In this document: piece by piece, positions 1-12,985 of the stretch
How positions within the stretch are numbered: the first letter of the stretch is position 1
Layout: each line of letters starts with the position of its first letter
DNA from: Pomacea canaliculata
Taxonomy: Eukaryota > Mollusca > Gastropoda > Architaenioglossa > Ampullariidae
Direction of reading: 5' to 3'
Assembly: GCF_003073045.1 (NCBI RefSeq)
Contig: NC_037601.1
Location: 21,240,150 to 21,304,149 of the forward strand
Length of the DNA stretch: 64,000 bases
Made by a program: the position numbers and the translations under genes
The notes under the pieces: generated by a model
Told to the model about the DNA's origin: nothing
Seen by the model: only the letters and a program-made list of their open reading frames with translations
Databases searched by the model: none

Positions 1-553
1 CGTTTGACACATATCTTAATCCTTTGATCCAGTACATCGCGTATGCTATCTGCAATCATGAAAACTTGCAATACAGTAACACAAGAAAGTGGGAGGTAGC
101 CAAATGTTCCTATCTCGTCTACAGTTTTTTGACGAAAAATACATCAGCAACACTTTAAACGAGCAAATGAAGACTTCCTGCTCACCCTGAACCTCACGAG
201 GTATATTATTTGCTCCTGCCATTGCCTATTCCAAAATTTCACTGAAGCCTCTACACATCCACAAAAGATTAGAAGCGTAGGATGTAAACAGTGTCACTGG
301 ATGGGTGTCTCCCTCAGCCCATCGCCATGTTCTAGCCTGACGTCACTTTTTTTTTTTCTTCGCTGGAGTCTCTTCCGCGTTTTCCTCTCGCAACCTTGAC
401 CGTACGTCTCTCCTCTCTCTCTCGCACACCCACTCGCAGTACACATTTGTAATAATTTCAAATAAACTGATTTATTTGAAAAAATATGTTAAAATTTTAT
501 ATTTCTCATCTCTACATAATGGATATCCCCGGACATGGTTTTTGTTTTGTGAT

Positions 554-746
554 GTGTAAGCAAGGAGGGAAAATAAGAATGAGGATGGAAGCGTTAGTTC
601 ATTCCTGACATAACTTTACCCGCTTTATTTATTTGTAACACGCGACACCGTGTAAGCATGGAGGGAAAATAAGAATGAGGAAAGAAGCGTTAGTCCCACC
701 CTGACACAACTCTATCCGCTTTATTTATTTGTGACACACGCGACAT
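554..746. repeat. Two-copy tandem repeat, unit about 96 bp
   Basis: Copy 1 (554-649) and copy 2 (650-746) both begin GTGTAAGCA, run through GGAGGGAAAATAAGAATGAG and GAAGCGTTAGT, and end near CGCTTTATTTATTTGT followed by CACGCGACA. They differ at roughly ten positions, so this is a local duplication of moderate age. No coding content is evident. Confidence 0.85.
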
Positions 747-1713
747 CTCTGCCGCTTGTTGCGTTAGAAACAATAACACACGTCAATGCCGCTGCTGTAA
801 AAGCTGAATGGGGAAGGATACCAAGCAGCTTTTGGTAGGCTAGGTGACAGTTTGCACATATCTGGTAGTGACTGAGGCTATAGCAATGTTGCTTTTGTAA
901 CCACGGAAGGTACAACAAATGCTGGTTAATTATTGGACACCTTGCAGCAATAAATGTGTGTGGTGTTCGATCTGGGGTGTCAGAGACGTCTCGTGAATAA
1001 GTCTACACTGTTAGTGTACGGTGGATGAACATATTTATGTACGAAGGAACAGCTGTAATATCTTTATCAGATGAAGGAACATCATGCTTAGTTCAAGAAT
1101 TGCTAAATTGCTAAATATATCGGCACTGTGAATAAATGCACGTATTGGCATTATATATATATAATTGTGTACACTAGAATGAAGATAGTATTTTGTAAAG
1201 TAAGCCATGAGGTAGTTAACCCAGCCAATTAGATAATCATTGTAGCTGTTGTCAACAGAAGATAATCGCACATTACATAGGTTTAATTATAGATGATACT
1301 TCATTATCTTCTTGATGGCTCCACTTCGATAATTCTTGAAACAAGGAATGTATTTAATTAAATAAAAGATGTGCTGATTATGTACAGGTTATTTAGAATG
1401 TTTTGAAAAGCAGAAGTTTCTATTTGAGATTTTGTGACACATTTTTTGCTTGCTTCACATATTATAAATCGCATAGTAAAGATAATTTGGATGTTAAAAT
1501 AATTTAGGATGCACTTCTGAAACATAGATCTCAGTAAAATTCATTTACCTTTCACAGCCAACCACAAATCACACATTAATGTTCTTGCCTTAGTTGTAGT
1601 TGTTGAACATATGTAATGTTTGTTACATAAAGCAAAGGTGAATGAAGAACAGATCTTTCAGTTTGGATCTTTTGGAAACTGTGCTGACCTGTTTATCCTT
1701 TTGGAATAGCCAT

Positions 1714-1775
1714 AGTCATTATTAGAAATCCTCAATGTTACAGGAGTCATTATTAGAAATCCTCAATGTTACAGG
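1714..1775. repeat. Perfect 31-bp tandem duplication
   Basis: The unit starting AGTCATTATTAGAAATC at 1714 and ending ACAGG is repeated without change from 1745 to 1775. Perfect identity implies a recent event or an assembly artefact. Confidence 0.9.
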
Positions 1776-2922
1776 AATTATGGCTAAGGCACACACAAAA
1801 AATTATAGGGTTTTTTCCCCTTTTTTGCAGATTTAATTTATTTTTTCCTTTTTAAGATCTCAACTTTATTTTTTCAATAGGTAACTTTCAAACTCGCTTT
1901 TGTCCACTTGCTAGCTATAAATTTTGCTGCAACCATTAGCAGTAGCACTTGCAGCTAGTCACCGTCTTTGAAGGCTTAAAAAAATAGAGATTTCATGACA
2001 GGGTCTGTAACATTTTAAGTTCTGTGGAATGAGCAGGTGGGTTTCATCACTTCCTACCCCCCTCATCCCAGGGAAGAGTAAAAGGGAGCTGACAGTTGGG
2101 GGTAGGTGTAAGGGGAGAAAGATGGCCATAAAGCTGAATAAGTCAGGGCTACATTTGAGACTATCACCATCTGTTAAAATGAAGCAGGTAATATATCAGT
2201 TAAAAGACAGAACAGGATGAAAACAGGGCAATAATAAAGACACAATACCAAATATGTTAATCACAGTAATTTTGCTTAATAATGGTTTGGTGCAATGGTT
2301 TGATGTGTAAAAGAACAATAGACAATCTGTGTAATTCTACAATGTCAAAATAATAAACAAAACTGAGACATTCAATAAATTATTTGCCCATCAAAGCTCA
2401 GTAAAAGTAAAATCAGAACTTCAAAAAGGGGTTAGCCAAAGAAGAGAATGGAATGAGACTAACCTAAAAATATTACTGGCAAATTTACATTGAGATGCCA
2501 TTTTTAAGAGTTTTAGGGAATATAGTAGTTATAAAGAAAGATATAATTTCAGTAATAATATGAAAGATCCCTAAATTAGTTTAATGTACATCTTCAGTTT
2601 CCTGAGACTGTTATAGGATCTTGCAATGTATTTTGTTCTACATCAAATATGTAGAGAAAATAGAGACTGAAATGCTTCTGTTTCGGTGGGATTTCGTGTC
2701 TGTAAAATAGGGCTTTTGCCAGTTTTGCATGCATAGTGTACATATTTATCCTGGGTTTTCAGAGTGTACATACAAGTGTATGTGTTGATGTTTTCTACCT
2801 TTATTTCATGCACTGAAAATTTTATTATGGAAGTGTCATAGAATTGCGTGGTTTTATTTATTTATTAATGGTACATTTTTTAGGATGTAGGTTGAATTCA
2901 AAGGATCTACATTTCTTTGGCC

Positions 2923-5900
2923 ATGGCCAAGCAGACAGCAAAGCGAAAGCAGTTCACTCGTGAGCTGCGTTTGCTTCGGTCAACCATCAAGCCACGAGCA
3001 GAAGAAGTGAAAAGGTCCATATGCACACTTGGCTATGCTACATCAATGCTAAAAACACTCTTCTTGATAGTGTTTTATTACTGCTTTTCCATTGGAATAA
3101 CATTCTACAATCAGCATTTCATCCAAGTGAGTCTGCATGCTGCATTTTTTTTTCTCCATTATTTTAAATGTGTTGCTAATTACATGAAACAGTTGAATTT
3201 TATGTGAAAGTTGTGTTGTTTAGTAAAATGTTTGCACTTATGTTCAAACACTAGAATGCTATCACTTGAATCATATTTTTCATTTTTTCCAAACGATTCT
3301 CTAAATTACGATTTCTGCTTTCATGTAGAGCTTTACCAGATCTGTTTTGTGTGCTTAGTTATTTGTGTCAGTTACCTGGGAATAATGAAAAACGTGTTGT
3401 AACGCATGTTCCAAATCTTAACAAGATGAAATCATTTTGGTGCATTAGTAACAGAAACGAATTTGTTCAGGTACAAGTGTCAGCATATTGAAATTGATGA
3501 GCATTTTTTCTCTCAGGAGTACAAATTGCCACTATCTTTTACAATGGCTCACTTGGTGTGGAAGTTCATGGCTGCAGGCTTCATCAGATGGATTATGGAA
3601 TGCTGCTCAAAAGAAGAGCGCACCATACTGACTTGGAAAGAATACTTGAAACGTGTGGCTCCCACTGGTCAGTATGCAAGGGTGGAAATCCTGTCATACC
3701 TGTAACCCACTTTCAGGCCAGCCTAGAGCTTGTTCCAAATGTGGCAATGTTGGTGCATTCTATGGGTGTGTACCAATTGGGTCCATAGTAACGTATCGTG
3801 TCTTTGGGAGGCAGTATGTAATGCAAAGGCTATTAGATTGACAGGCTATCAAGTGAGGTTACAGTGTGTATATACATGGTGTGAATTTCAGCCTTGATGT
3901 GTTGACAAGTACCAAGTGACACAAGTATCTAGTTATGAATATTGTCCATATTTTTCTCGATTTTGGATTTATTTTTCTCTTAGTAATGGAACTGTAAGGC
4001 ATAGCCGGGAGGCCAAGTGCTCAATCACCAATGGAGACAACTGTACTAGTAAATATGTATAAATACTATTGCAAGAGATAGGTTTCAGTTTAATCTGACC
4101 TGTGGAACATAAAGATGTCAAAAGTTTTATAGTGCACCATCAATGAAATTATGTTGGCACATTTTTATTGTTAAAAGCAGATGGGCTTGAATTCATGTTT
4201 ACAGGATTTATAAGTGCTTTGGACATCGGACTTTCCAACTGGAGTTTTGACTTTATCACAATCTCTTTGTAAGTTTCTGATGTTTTACCTGAGAACTTGC
4301 TTCGCTTCACCTTGCTACAGTAGGCATTTAGTTTGTTTCACCCTAATGAATTATTGGTGTGTGTGTGTGCATGCAAATGTATGCATTCCTTTGGTTCTTA
4401 GAGGCTGTGAACTAAGTGGTTCACCATAACCATAACATACAATATGGAAAGCAGATTTACTTGCTCTGTTAACTTTGGTATCTATTGCTTCTGGGTGGTC
4501 AGTGGAGTGGGAGTTTCCTAGTTATAGATGTTGGCTCCAGAGTTAAGTGCACTGACCACCAGACTACAGATTCACTATTTGCAGATGTGTATGACTATAT
4601 TGTGCATAATGGTCTCACCAGACCAAAGCATGAGGTATAAATACCAGTGTGTACGTTATATAAAGTAGTGTATATGTAACTTAAACCCGAGGATTTAACA
4701 GGGATCTGTTAACAACCGTGGGTGTATTATGTGTTTGTATGTTGCCAATTATGCACTGAAGAATATTAGTTACCTGTAAACATTCCTTATTGAGAACACC
4801 TTGTACTATCAATATTTTCTTCTCTTCTAAGGTATACCATGACCAAATCATCAGCTGTCATTTTCATTCTTGCATTTTCTCTCCTCTTTCGTCTTGAAAA
4901 ATGTGTAAGTATCTTTGTTTACATATTTACATTGGGTCTTGGTATTCATATGTTAACATCATAATGTAACCTCTAGACAGCTTATGCATTGTGCCATGTG
5001 TACAAAATATCCAGTTAAAACTGTGTGTAAAATATTTCTGAAACTATTTCTTTTACAAATAGAAAGTTAAAAAATGTGACATTTTGTTGCAGAGTGGGTA
5101 GTATGGATATAAAATAAAGCATGTAAAAGGTTTTCATCATCATCATAGCTTGAAAAGCCATGGTGAAAGCACACATGTTGGTGTGACTTTAAAGGGCAAC
5201 ATGAGTGCAACATTTTTTTCTTTTATGATCTGGTGAAAATAATAATTCCCAAGTTATGATTACATAATTAAGCATAATTTTCAAGATATAAATCTTCAAA
5301 CATCAGTATTCTCACCTTCCACTATTAAAGAAAATTACACTCCTAGACTGGAGAGCTCCATGCGTATAACTAGTATTTGTAACAGCAAGTCCTGCAAATC
5401 TATGCATGTCATCTAGTCAGATGAAGAAACATCACTCATATTGTCGTGTTCAAGAAGCATTTTTGCCCAGAAAAATGAAACGGCTGATTTTGGAATACAG
5501 CCCTACAGATTTGAACTTTATTTAAATGCTTCAACTGAAGTTTAAAAAATAAAAAGGTCCAAACGGAGTTCACTTGACAGATTGGTAAGTAAATCTTCTC
5601 CAGATCAAAGTTTAATGGGCAGCAGTCACAGTCATTTGCAGACTACATTGCATTATTGTTGTCTGAAACTAAGTGGATGCATTTGAGTTAATTTTTCCAT
5701 AGGTGTTATTGTTAATAATAATTGAAAACACATTTCAAATGTCAAAGATAAACTCCTTTAACTTTTTCACTAGATGGTTAATTTCCAGCATTTCAGTTTT
5801 ATTTCATAGTTAAGCTGACTGCTTATAATGACATTTTTACCATTTAAAATATAACATTATAAAAATATGATACACATTTATCGATGTAAAAATTTATTTC

Positions 5901-8900
5901 TTCCTCATTTAGCTGCATGCAAAATTTACTGTTTACCTACTTGCATGTGTTCCTATTTAAGCTCCTCATATGTTTGCCACCCTCAGTTCTTTTCTGGCTG
6001 TTCCGAGCACGCACATCAAAGATGCCTTCACACTATCATTTGTTTTTAGCCTTGTGCTGAATAAGATTACAACTGATGATGCTGTGTTTGTGACTGAATC
6101 ATGATGTTACTTGTAGACCAGAGTGCTTTAGAAATTGTTGCATATCTGGTGCTTGATCTTTGTTTAAGGTTTTTCCAGCAGTCTAGTTGGTTTTTAACAG
6201 CTCGAGCTCATATTTTGTATAGCTGGCATTGCCATAGAAAGAATTTCTTCATTTTTATTGAAAGTTCAAGACTTGCCTGTTCTGTATAAGTGACTGGATA
6301 ACAATTGCTTTTTAAATGTTTTGAGCAAATTGATGAGTATGGTGTGGGGATGAAATTTGCATGATATGCTTGAACAAAGCTGAGATCTGCATAATTATGT
6401 AGAGCTCTGGAAAAGTTAATCCACTGGCATTTGTAGCCATTATCTTTAGGAACTATCTTTATCTGAGTGTCGAAGAAAACATTCAGCAACAGCACATCAT
6501 GTCCTGGTCTATTTTCTTTTAACAAGGATTATAATTGCTTCTTTCCTCTTCAATTCATGCAGACAATACTATTTTTAGAAATATTACCCTTTTGTCACTT
6601 CCTGTTTTCTTAGCAAATCCAGGTGTGATTAAGGAAAAAACATTAATATCATTCCCCTTCATCATAAATACCACCAGAAATTTATTTTTCGTAATTTATG
6701 CTCTGTTTCCAGCAATTGCCCTTTAAAAGTCTTTTTTTAATTATGAGAATTTGAGCTTTAGCTACAAGGTAGTCCATGAACAGAAGCAGCTTGAGAAAGC
6801 AATGCAGATATCTATGTACGGGCATATCTAGGGGCTGGCACATGTGGAGGGCATGAAATTGACACTTAAACAGTATCACCATCTTGCACGTGAGGATGAA
6901 AGAACAAGCATGTCCCACTTATCCAATCTCATCCTGTTATTTTTTTAAGAGAAGTGATTATCCAGTCAGATGAAAGGATAATGGGTAAATGTTGCCATAC
7001 TTAATTGCTTTGCTCTGTTGATGCAGGTTAGCAAGATGTGACCAGCATACTTTATTTTCCAGAGATCTTCTTTGGTGATAGTGGTCCTGTTTATTGCGGG
7101 TGGTCTGTTCATGTTCACATACCATTCCACTGAGTTCAATCTTGAGGGGTTCTTAATGGTCTTGGCAGCTTCTGTTCTGTCTGGTCTTCGGTGGACTCTT
7201 GCACAAATGATCCTCCAGAAACATGAACTTGGTAAATGATATACCTAAAACTGTTTAATAGCATTAAAGGTGTACTGAAGACAAAAATTTGACAAGGTAT
7301 ATATATGCACATTCCTTGATAAGGGGTATAGTTTTTCATGAATGTTTTGAAAGTAATTTGTTTTAGTTCTTTGATAAATATGAAATGCATTACATCCATA
7401 AATTTCTAGATTAGGCTTGGGTTGCTATAGTGAAGTCACTTTGGTCTATAAAATCATAGAAAAGCAGATTTTTTTCACAGTTGAAATTTAATTTTTGCTT
7501 GCTTATGATCTATGTCAGTGTTGCTGTTTTTGAGTAAATACAACTAATTGTTTACACAGGTTTGCATCACCCTTTAGATATGATGTACCACATTCAGCCT
7601 TGGATGATTTTAACTCTTCTGCCACTGTCTGCTGCAACTGAAGGTGAAATATTGATGAAAGTTTGGAGCAGCATTTGCTATATTATGCAAAGCAAGTTTG
7701 TGCTGATAAAATATATCTGTAGTAAATTTCCGTTGTAAGATAATCAGTCTAGTTTCTCCCTATGCCTATGTACATCATGGTGATGGACATTTGTTTGTTA
7801 CAAGAATATTTGTTCCTTCAATCACTACTAAATCCAAATCTTCTTTCCCAACTTGCTTTTTTTTAAAAATTTGAATAGGTATAAAGATGTCTTCCATGGA
7901 AGCCCTGTTCCGTTCCACGGACATAAATGATTTAGCAACAAAACTGGCACTTGTGTTTGCTGGCGCCATGTTAGCTTTTGGCCTGGAGTTTAGTGAATTC
8001 CTGTTGGTGTCCAACACATCAAGTCTCACATTCTCTGTGAGTGGTATAGTCAAGGTGAGTCATATATATACTTTGCTATTCTGAAATTTATGTTTTTTTG
8101 ATTCACCCCAGTTGTCTTAATATTTTCATTAAATTGGCATGTTGATAGCTAGAACAAATGTTATGCCTCTTGATTTTTGTGTCCTTGAGTTTCTGAAAAA
8201 TTTAAAAATGTACCAAAAAAAAAAAAGATGATAAGTCAATTTATGCCAATTGGTGCTTAATAATCTTTTGCAAAACTTTTCAGTTTTAGCAATGCTTTAA
8301 CAAAACCCACTCTCAATGCTTTTATTTAAATGATTTAGTTTAAAGATAAAAATATCCATTGGTCCAATAGGACATGCTGAGTCATTTGATTTTTCTTGTT
8401 GAATCCAGGAGCTGTGCATCTTGTACTTGGCAATAAATGTGAAAGGTGAAAACATTAATGTCATTAATGGTATTGGCCTTGTTGTCTGTCTCATTGGCAT
8501 CAGCCTGCATGTCATCCTTAAGGCTGTCTATGGTAAGCATTTTGCTTCCTTTTTTTCGGTCAGCATATCAGAAGCTAGAAAATTTTCCTTTATTTAGACC
8601 CCTCATAAACAATAAGCAAAATACTCTGATGCTTCACACATCCAACCACACAGGGAGAACAGTTGTGTTAAATGCTTTATATGAAGAACACCGAGGGTGA
8701 TTTGCCAGTTCAATGTTCAAGATGGATATCATGCTTGGAAAGGACTTAGCATAAGCATTCCTTTTGACAACTAGTTTTTTAAGCATCCTAAGGGTAGAAT
8801 TTGGAAACGATGATGTAGCAGGCGAGAGGGCCTGTGATAATGCTGACTTTCAACAATGCAAATTTGATGTTAAGGTCACCTAATGGATTTTTTTTAAAGC

Positions 8901-9476
8901 CAACTTTACTAGCAATCTTGACCACTCTCATCAAACATATTTTATTCTTGATAGATTTGTGAACTTTCTGCAACAGGTCTATATTATAATTTTATGCATG
9001 AGCTTTCACTAAAATATTTTTGAGAACCTGAAAACTGAGTTATTTTTACCAGTATTTTTTTTCTTGGCTGTTGGTTTCAAGCACTACAAAATTTCCTTTT
9101 TTGAAGCCTTTCAAGTGGTGCTTGGCACTTTATTGTTCTCAGTACCAACCTTTTACAAATCTACGTGTATTACATTATTTAGATTTGTGCACACATCAAT
9201 TTTTAAGGAATGGGCGTCACTTTTTATTGCGTTAATATGCTAGGTTGATTTTTATAGAACACAAATTTGTTATATGTATTTTTAGAACAGGTAAAATATT
9301 TGACATAGTCATCTGTTCTTATTTCAGCACGCAAGGATAGAGAGGAAAAGATTGTTCATTCTCTCAGTAATTCAGAAGAAATAATAGACATGTTGATGAG
9401 AAATGGAGATCCAAATGTTGGAAGTGTAGAAGATGATGAGGAAGAGGAACTTTTTAGCATAGCCCAAGAGAGATAA
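2923..9476 (+). CDS. SLC35C2: Solute carrier family 35 member C2 (nucleotide-sugar transporter)
   Basis: Nine coding exons read through in phase: 2923-3126, 3517-3667, 4205-4268, 4832-4904, 7063-7231, 7560-7643, 7879-8054, 8409-8532, 9328-9476 (stop TAA). All introns have GT..AG ends. The product is 397 aa, slightly longer than vertebrate SLC35C2 (about 365). Family signatures seen: [60 protein letters not shown] and [10 protein letters not shown], spread over about ten hydrophobic segments. The tail is acidic (EDDEEEELF), as in the family. Known role: a Golgi/ERGIC membrane protein of the triose-phosphate/drug-metabolite transporter superfamily, linked to GDP-fucose supply and Notch fucosylation. 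The start was chosen at ATG 2923 in a CCATGG context; an in-frame TTG lies two codons upstream. No frame breaks. A TAG acceptor at 2881-2883 implies a non-coding exon upstream. It is convergent with N4BP1. Confidence 0.93.
4490..4565 (-). repeat. Possible tRNA-like SINE fossil with inverted ends
   Basis: Within SLC35C2 intron 3, GTGGTCAGTG (near 4496) is matched by CACTGACCAC (near 4549), so the segment could fold as a stem with a loop of about 45 nt. On the minus strand TGGTGGTCAGTGCAC resembles a Pol III A box, and a weak B-box-like GGAAACTCCCAC follows. The match is degenerate, so the tRNA origin is only a suggestion. Confidence 0.25.
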
Positions 9477-10004
9477 TACAGATTATTAACCATCGTCTTT
9501 CTTTGTGGTATTTGCCTCCAGAAACTGTGATGCTGAAAACATAGCTCTTCTGTATTGATGATACTTAAGTGAGAAAGTGCTATAAACAATGAACAAACAA
9601 AAAAAAATATGCCGATGTCATTTTCAAGAAATAGGCTGGATTGTGAGAAGAAAGTATAAAAGTGACACAGTGGGTAAAGATTATGCGTGAGATTAACATT
9701 GATTACAAATCTGTTGTTCTTAAGACTTGCAAGTATGGTGTTAACAATAGTCACAGACAAGTGATTTTTGAAACTGTCAAGTCTAAGTACCATAAGTTTT
9801 GTTGTAAATCACTAACTCCAAATTATCACATTGAGTCCAGCCATGACATGCATTTGGGCTGGGTGTGTCCATACTATTTAATTTGTAACTTTCATGGTGC
9901 AAAAAAACCAAAAATGGTATTTTAAAAGTACATATCACTGTAACTGTTTAGAAGACTTAGATAAAAATAGTTTTAGCAGAACAGCAGATAACTAGGGTGG
10001 TTAG

Positions 10005-10145
10005 GGGTGGGTGGGATGAAACGGGTGTTTTATGCCAACTTAGTAACTAAGGCTATAACATGATACATGCAGAGAAAGAACAGTGTGCCTGAGACAAGTT
10101 ATTGCATTGGTGACAGGCAGTAACTGTTGCACCCACAGACCAGGC
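10005..10145 (-). mobile_element. Degraded tRNA-derived SINE, same family as 20992-21176
   Basis: The order of blocks matches the intact copy near 21 kb: TTTTATGCCAACTTAGTAACTAAGGCTATA corresponds to its TTTTACGCC...AGCTAAGGCTATA, then TGCAGAGAAAGAACA, GTGCCTGAGACAAG and TTGGTGACAGGC. The tRNA-like head lies at the right, so the element is in minus orientation. It has many substitutions and no visible target duplication. Confidence 0.6.
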
Positions 10146-10371
10146 CTAATAACTGGAGCACATGCAAGGATTTCTGTAATGTACAGTTAACTCAGGAAGA
10201 ATGTCTCCTTGTAGACATAACAGTTCTATGTTTTATAATTTTAAAAAAACAAAGTCACAGTTTGAATATGCCTCTACAGGAAGCAACAGAGGAACCTGTT
10301 AAACATCAAATGTAAGAGTTCATATTTAAATGAAATCCACCATCCATTAGATACCAGTTTATCATTTAGAG

Positions 10372-10962
10372 CAGGGTGGCAAATAGCAAAGGGTTCTAGT
10401 TTGGAACCTGTTAAAATTTGTGTTATCTTTATTTTCAAGGCAGGCAAGTGAAGGGAAGTTCACAGATATCAAAGGCAAAGTACCTGCTCACCTCATGTAA
10501 AATTTAGAGCAAGTTGGACAGTTTGAATGAAGAGTTCCAAAGAAAAGATCAAAATTCAACATTTCATGTCCATGTTGATGATGCACCTGATGAGAACTGA
10601 TACAGATTTTGAAGGAAAGGTTTTATTACTGGTTGAGTTTTATAAGTGCTGGAAAAAAATTTGGTTCAAGTTACATCTGTGAGCAAAGTTTTTCCTGCAT
10701 GCAAGTCAAAGAACAGGTCATTGCAGATGCAAACTTGCAGTCAGTTATGAGAGTATCTACCAGTAATTTTGAGCCAAATGTATTGTTCTTGTATTCAAAA
10801 TTGTGTGTGTTAATTGTTCATTCTGGTTTTATATTTATTCCTACAGTGTTACATATTTCATGTGCTCACAATTTGCGATTTTACGTCGTTTTTGTATTCA
10901 TTTACAAACTAGTCATGACCCTGCAATGCGGCCCTCGCAACAAAAAAGTTTGCCCACCCCTG
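10372..10962 (+). mobile_element. Internally deleted hAT transposon with 8-bp target duplication
   Basis: The 591-bp element begins CAGGGTGGCAAA and ends with the complement of CAGGGGTGGGCAAAC, a hAT terminal inverted repeat. ATTTAGAG occurs immediately outside both ends (10364-10371 and 10963-10970), the 8-bp duplication expected of hAT transposition. A plus-strand frame from 10609 contains FGSSYICEQSFSCM and LQSVMRVSTSNFEPN. These resemble the C-terminal hAT dimerisation region of transposases and of domesticated proteins such as the ZBED/GTF2IRD2 group. The N-terminal and catalytic parts are missing, so this copy cannot move by itself. Confidence 0.85.
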
Positions 10963-12019
10963 ATTTAGAGTTCTGAAAAAAAAGAATTTACTATGCATCC
11001 AACAGAATAGGATCTGTATATGTCTTAATAAATTATTACACAAAGACCAAAAATTGGCAGTGCTCAAAGTTAGCATACCTGTGTTTTAGTTTTTTTTTTA
11101 AACAAAATGCACCCAAGGTATTGGTAGCCTTAAGTGCAATGGCTAAAGCTTCACCTAGTCTGCAACAAAAATCAGAAAATAAATCCCTTACTCAGACCAG
11201 CTCACTGTAACTTTATATGTCATATAAATTCACTACCTTATCTTTCAAGGGCATGTATGTATATGTATGTTTTGGATTTTTTAAATGGCTAAAAGCCCAT
11301 TTCATGTAACAAGCATTGAAGAATGGGAGGTTCTTATGCAGTCTTCTTTTAAATGCCACTAAACTTTTGTGCCTTGTCTTGTTATCAGCTGTTTATGTCC
11401 TGAAATATTGCAAAGATAACAGATAACAGATAGCATGACTATACATATGCTGTAACCTTTGCTCTTCGATTTTTTTTTTAATGTTAACTGGTTTTAAAGA
11501 ATTGAAATTTTACTTTCATTAAAAATGGAGCAAGATGCATGAAGGCCTGTTTAATCCAGGGTGCAAATGTTCTGAGAGAATTTGCTCGAAGGGGGAGATG
11601 ATTAAAGGAATAATATTCAGTTGCGCTCTGTGTGTGTGGAGGTACTTGTTTGTGCATTATTTTTAAAAGTGTCTGTAAGTTTGTATGAAAAGCAACCATT
11701 TATTTATGCCTTCACATTGTTGAGTCAAATGGAGCAGGACTTCAACTGTTAACAAAAATCATCTTTTGCAACATTATTAGGGCAACTGTGTTTCTCACTC
11801 GACACAGATCAAAATAGATTATCTGTAAATGACCCCAGTAAAGTTGGCATGAAAGCTTGTTTTAAACAAGTCAATACAGCATGCCTTTAGGTATTCAGCA
11901 GTGGGGTAATAACTAGCTGAGGCTTATAAATATCAGATGACATCCCTAATACCAAGGACTCTTTAGGGTTTTTTTCCCCCAGTTTTAGTAAACTGCTTCA
12001 GAGTGGGTGGGGTACTTTA

Positions 12020-12170
12020 GTCCTTGTTACTTCTCAAGGAGCATAGGGGCACAACACCACCTCGCCAGTGGACCTGGTTTTGGGCAGCCCCCTTCAGTTG
12101 GGCCCACATGGTTCCAATGTCCTTCGCCTCGCTCTCTACTGTTCAGGTGGGGTTGTAAGCAAACCGAATG
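12020..12170 (-). mobile_element. 3' end fragment of the LINE family seen at 34915-35880
   Basis: The plus strand shows GGAGCATAGGGGCACAAC, then a GACCTGGTTTTGGGCAGCCC / TTCAGTTGGGCCCACATG series that parallels GGAGCATAGGGCTACAAC, GATCCGGTTCTCGGCATCCC and CCAGTTGGGACCATGTC in the longer copy. It is a diverged, 5'-truncated, antisense tail of the same non-LTR element. Confidence 0.65.
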
Positions 12171-12859
12171 GCCACCTCCCTTTTGTAATGAAATGCGCAA
12201 AGATTCTACAAAGAAAAATATAACAAGATGTGTGGTAATTACCAGCTGTTACCTAAATATATGTTACTAAATGTATTAAAAAAAAAAAAATTTCCACAAA
12301 ATAGATAACAGTCAACTGGTACATCTGTTTACATGTGGAAAATATTCTGCATGTTCATGCTTTGTTCTTAAGGATGATTTTAGAATAATATCAATCTGTG
12401 TGCATTGAGTATAACAGAGTTTTGGTTTCCAAAACTGTCTATAAAAAGAGGCAAGATGTAAAGAACTGAGCATACTTTTTTTCCAATTTCCCCACTACTA
12501 ACAGTTTCCTAGTTTATTAATGATTTTAAATGAGAAAATTTGTCTATGCACATTTTAATTATCTGGCTCTGCCTCTCCCTACTCTTTGAGGCAAAACAGA
12601 TTTCTCTCAGTCACTCTTATAGATTACGCTGTATTCCTCTTGTGTCGCAACCCTAACCTCTCATTTAGCAGTCATGTTGGACAGATGGTGAAAAATAACA
12701 AATTTTTTTTAAGAACCTTACCCTACCAACAAAGGTGGTTTCAAAGTGCTTACATTAAATCACACAAGCACACTTGTGTATAGGTATCAAATATGTCTTA
12801 TAAATCCATTTACTATTATTTAAATCATAACTACTCTCTCTTATACACACAAAGATGGT

Positions 12860-12985
12860 GGAGGAAACCGTAGAAAACTGACAGTCACATTCAGAAAGAG
12901 GTATGTTCAAGCCAACCTATGAACCTACAACACCCGATTTTCATTGTCATGACAACAATCACTTTATCCACTAGCCATCTCACAA
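12860..12985 (-). mobile_element. tRNA-derived SINE, second type
   Basis: On the minus strand GATGGCTAGTGGATAAAGTG is a good A-box-like block. About 45 nt later GTAGGTTCATAGGTTGG gives a degenerate B box (GGTTCRANNC). The spacing fits a Pol III internal promoter. The following body, including CTCTTTCTGAATGTGACTG, is not tRNA-like. No target duplication was identified. Confidence 0.5.

Larger units (their letters stand above)
1..2883. other. Non-coding leader region upstream of SLC35C2
   Basis: No reading frame here resembles a protein. An AATAAA on the plus strand at 461-466 could end a gene lying to the left, but nothing else supports that. Two tandem duplications (554-746 and 1714-1775) are listed separately. 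A TAG acceptor ending at 2883 suggests that 2884-2922 is the 5' UTR part of the first coding exon of SLC35C2, so an untranslated exon and a promoter should lie somewhere in this stretch. I could not place them. Confidence 0.5.

Noticed and set aside
3463..3516. N-terminal extension of the SLC35C2 exon 2 frame
   Set aside because: It lies upstream of the acceptor at 3516 and is intronic; joining exon 1 at 3517 gives the conserved sequence.
9356..9793. 145-codon minus-strand frame
   Set aside because: It is the antisense of the last SLC35C2 exon, whose acidic tail reads as poly-Ser on the other strand.
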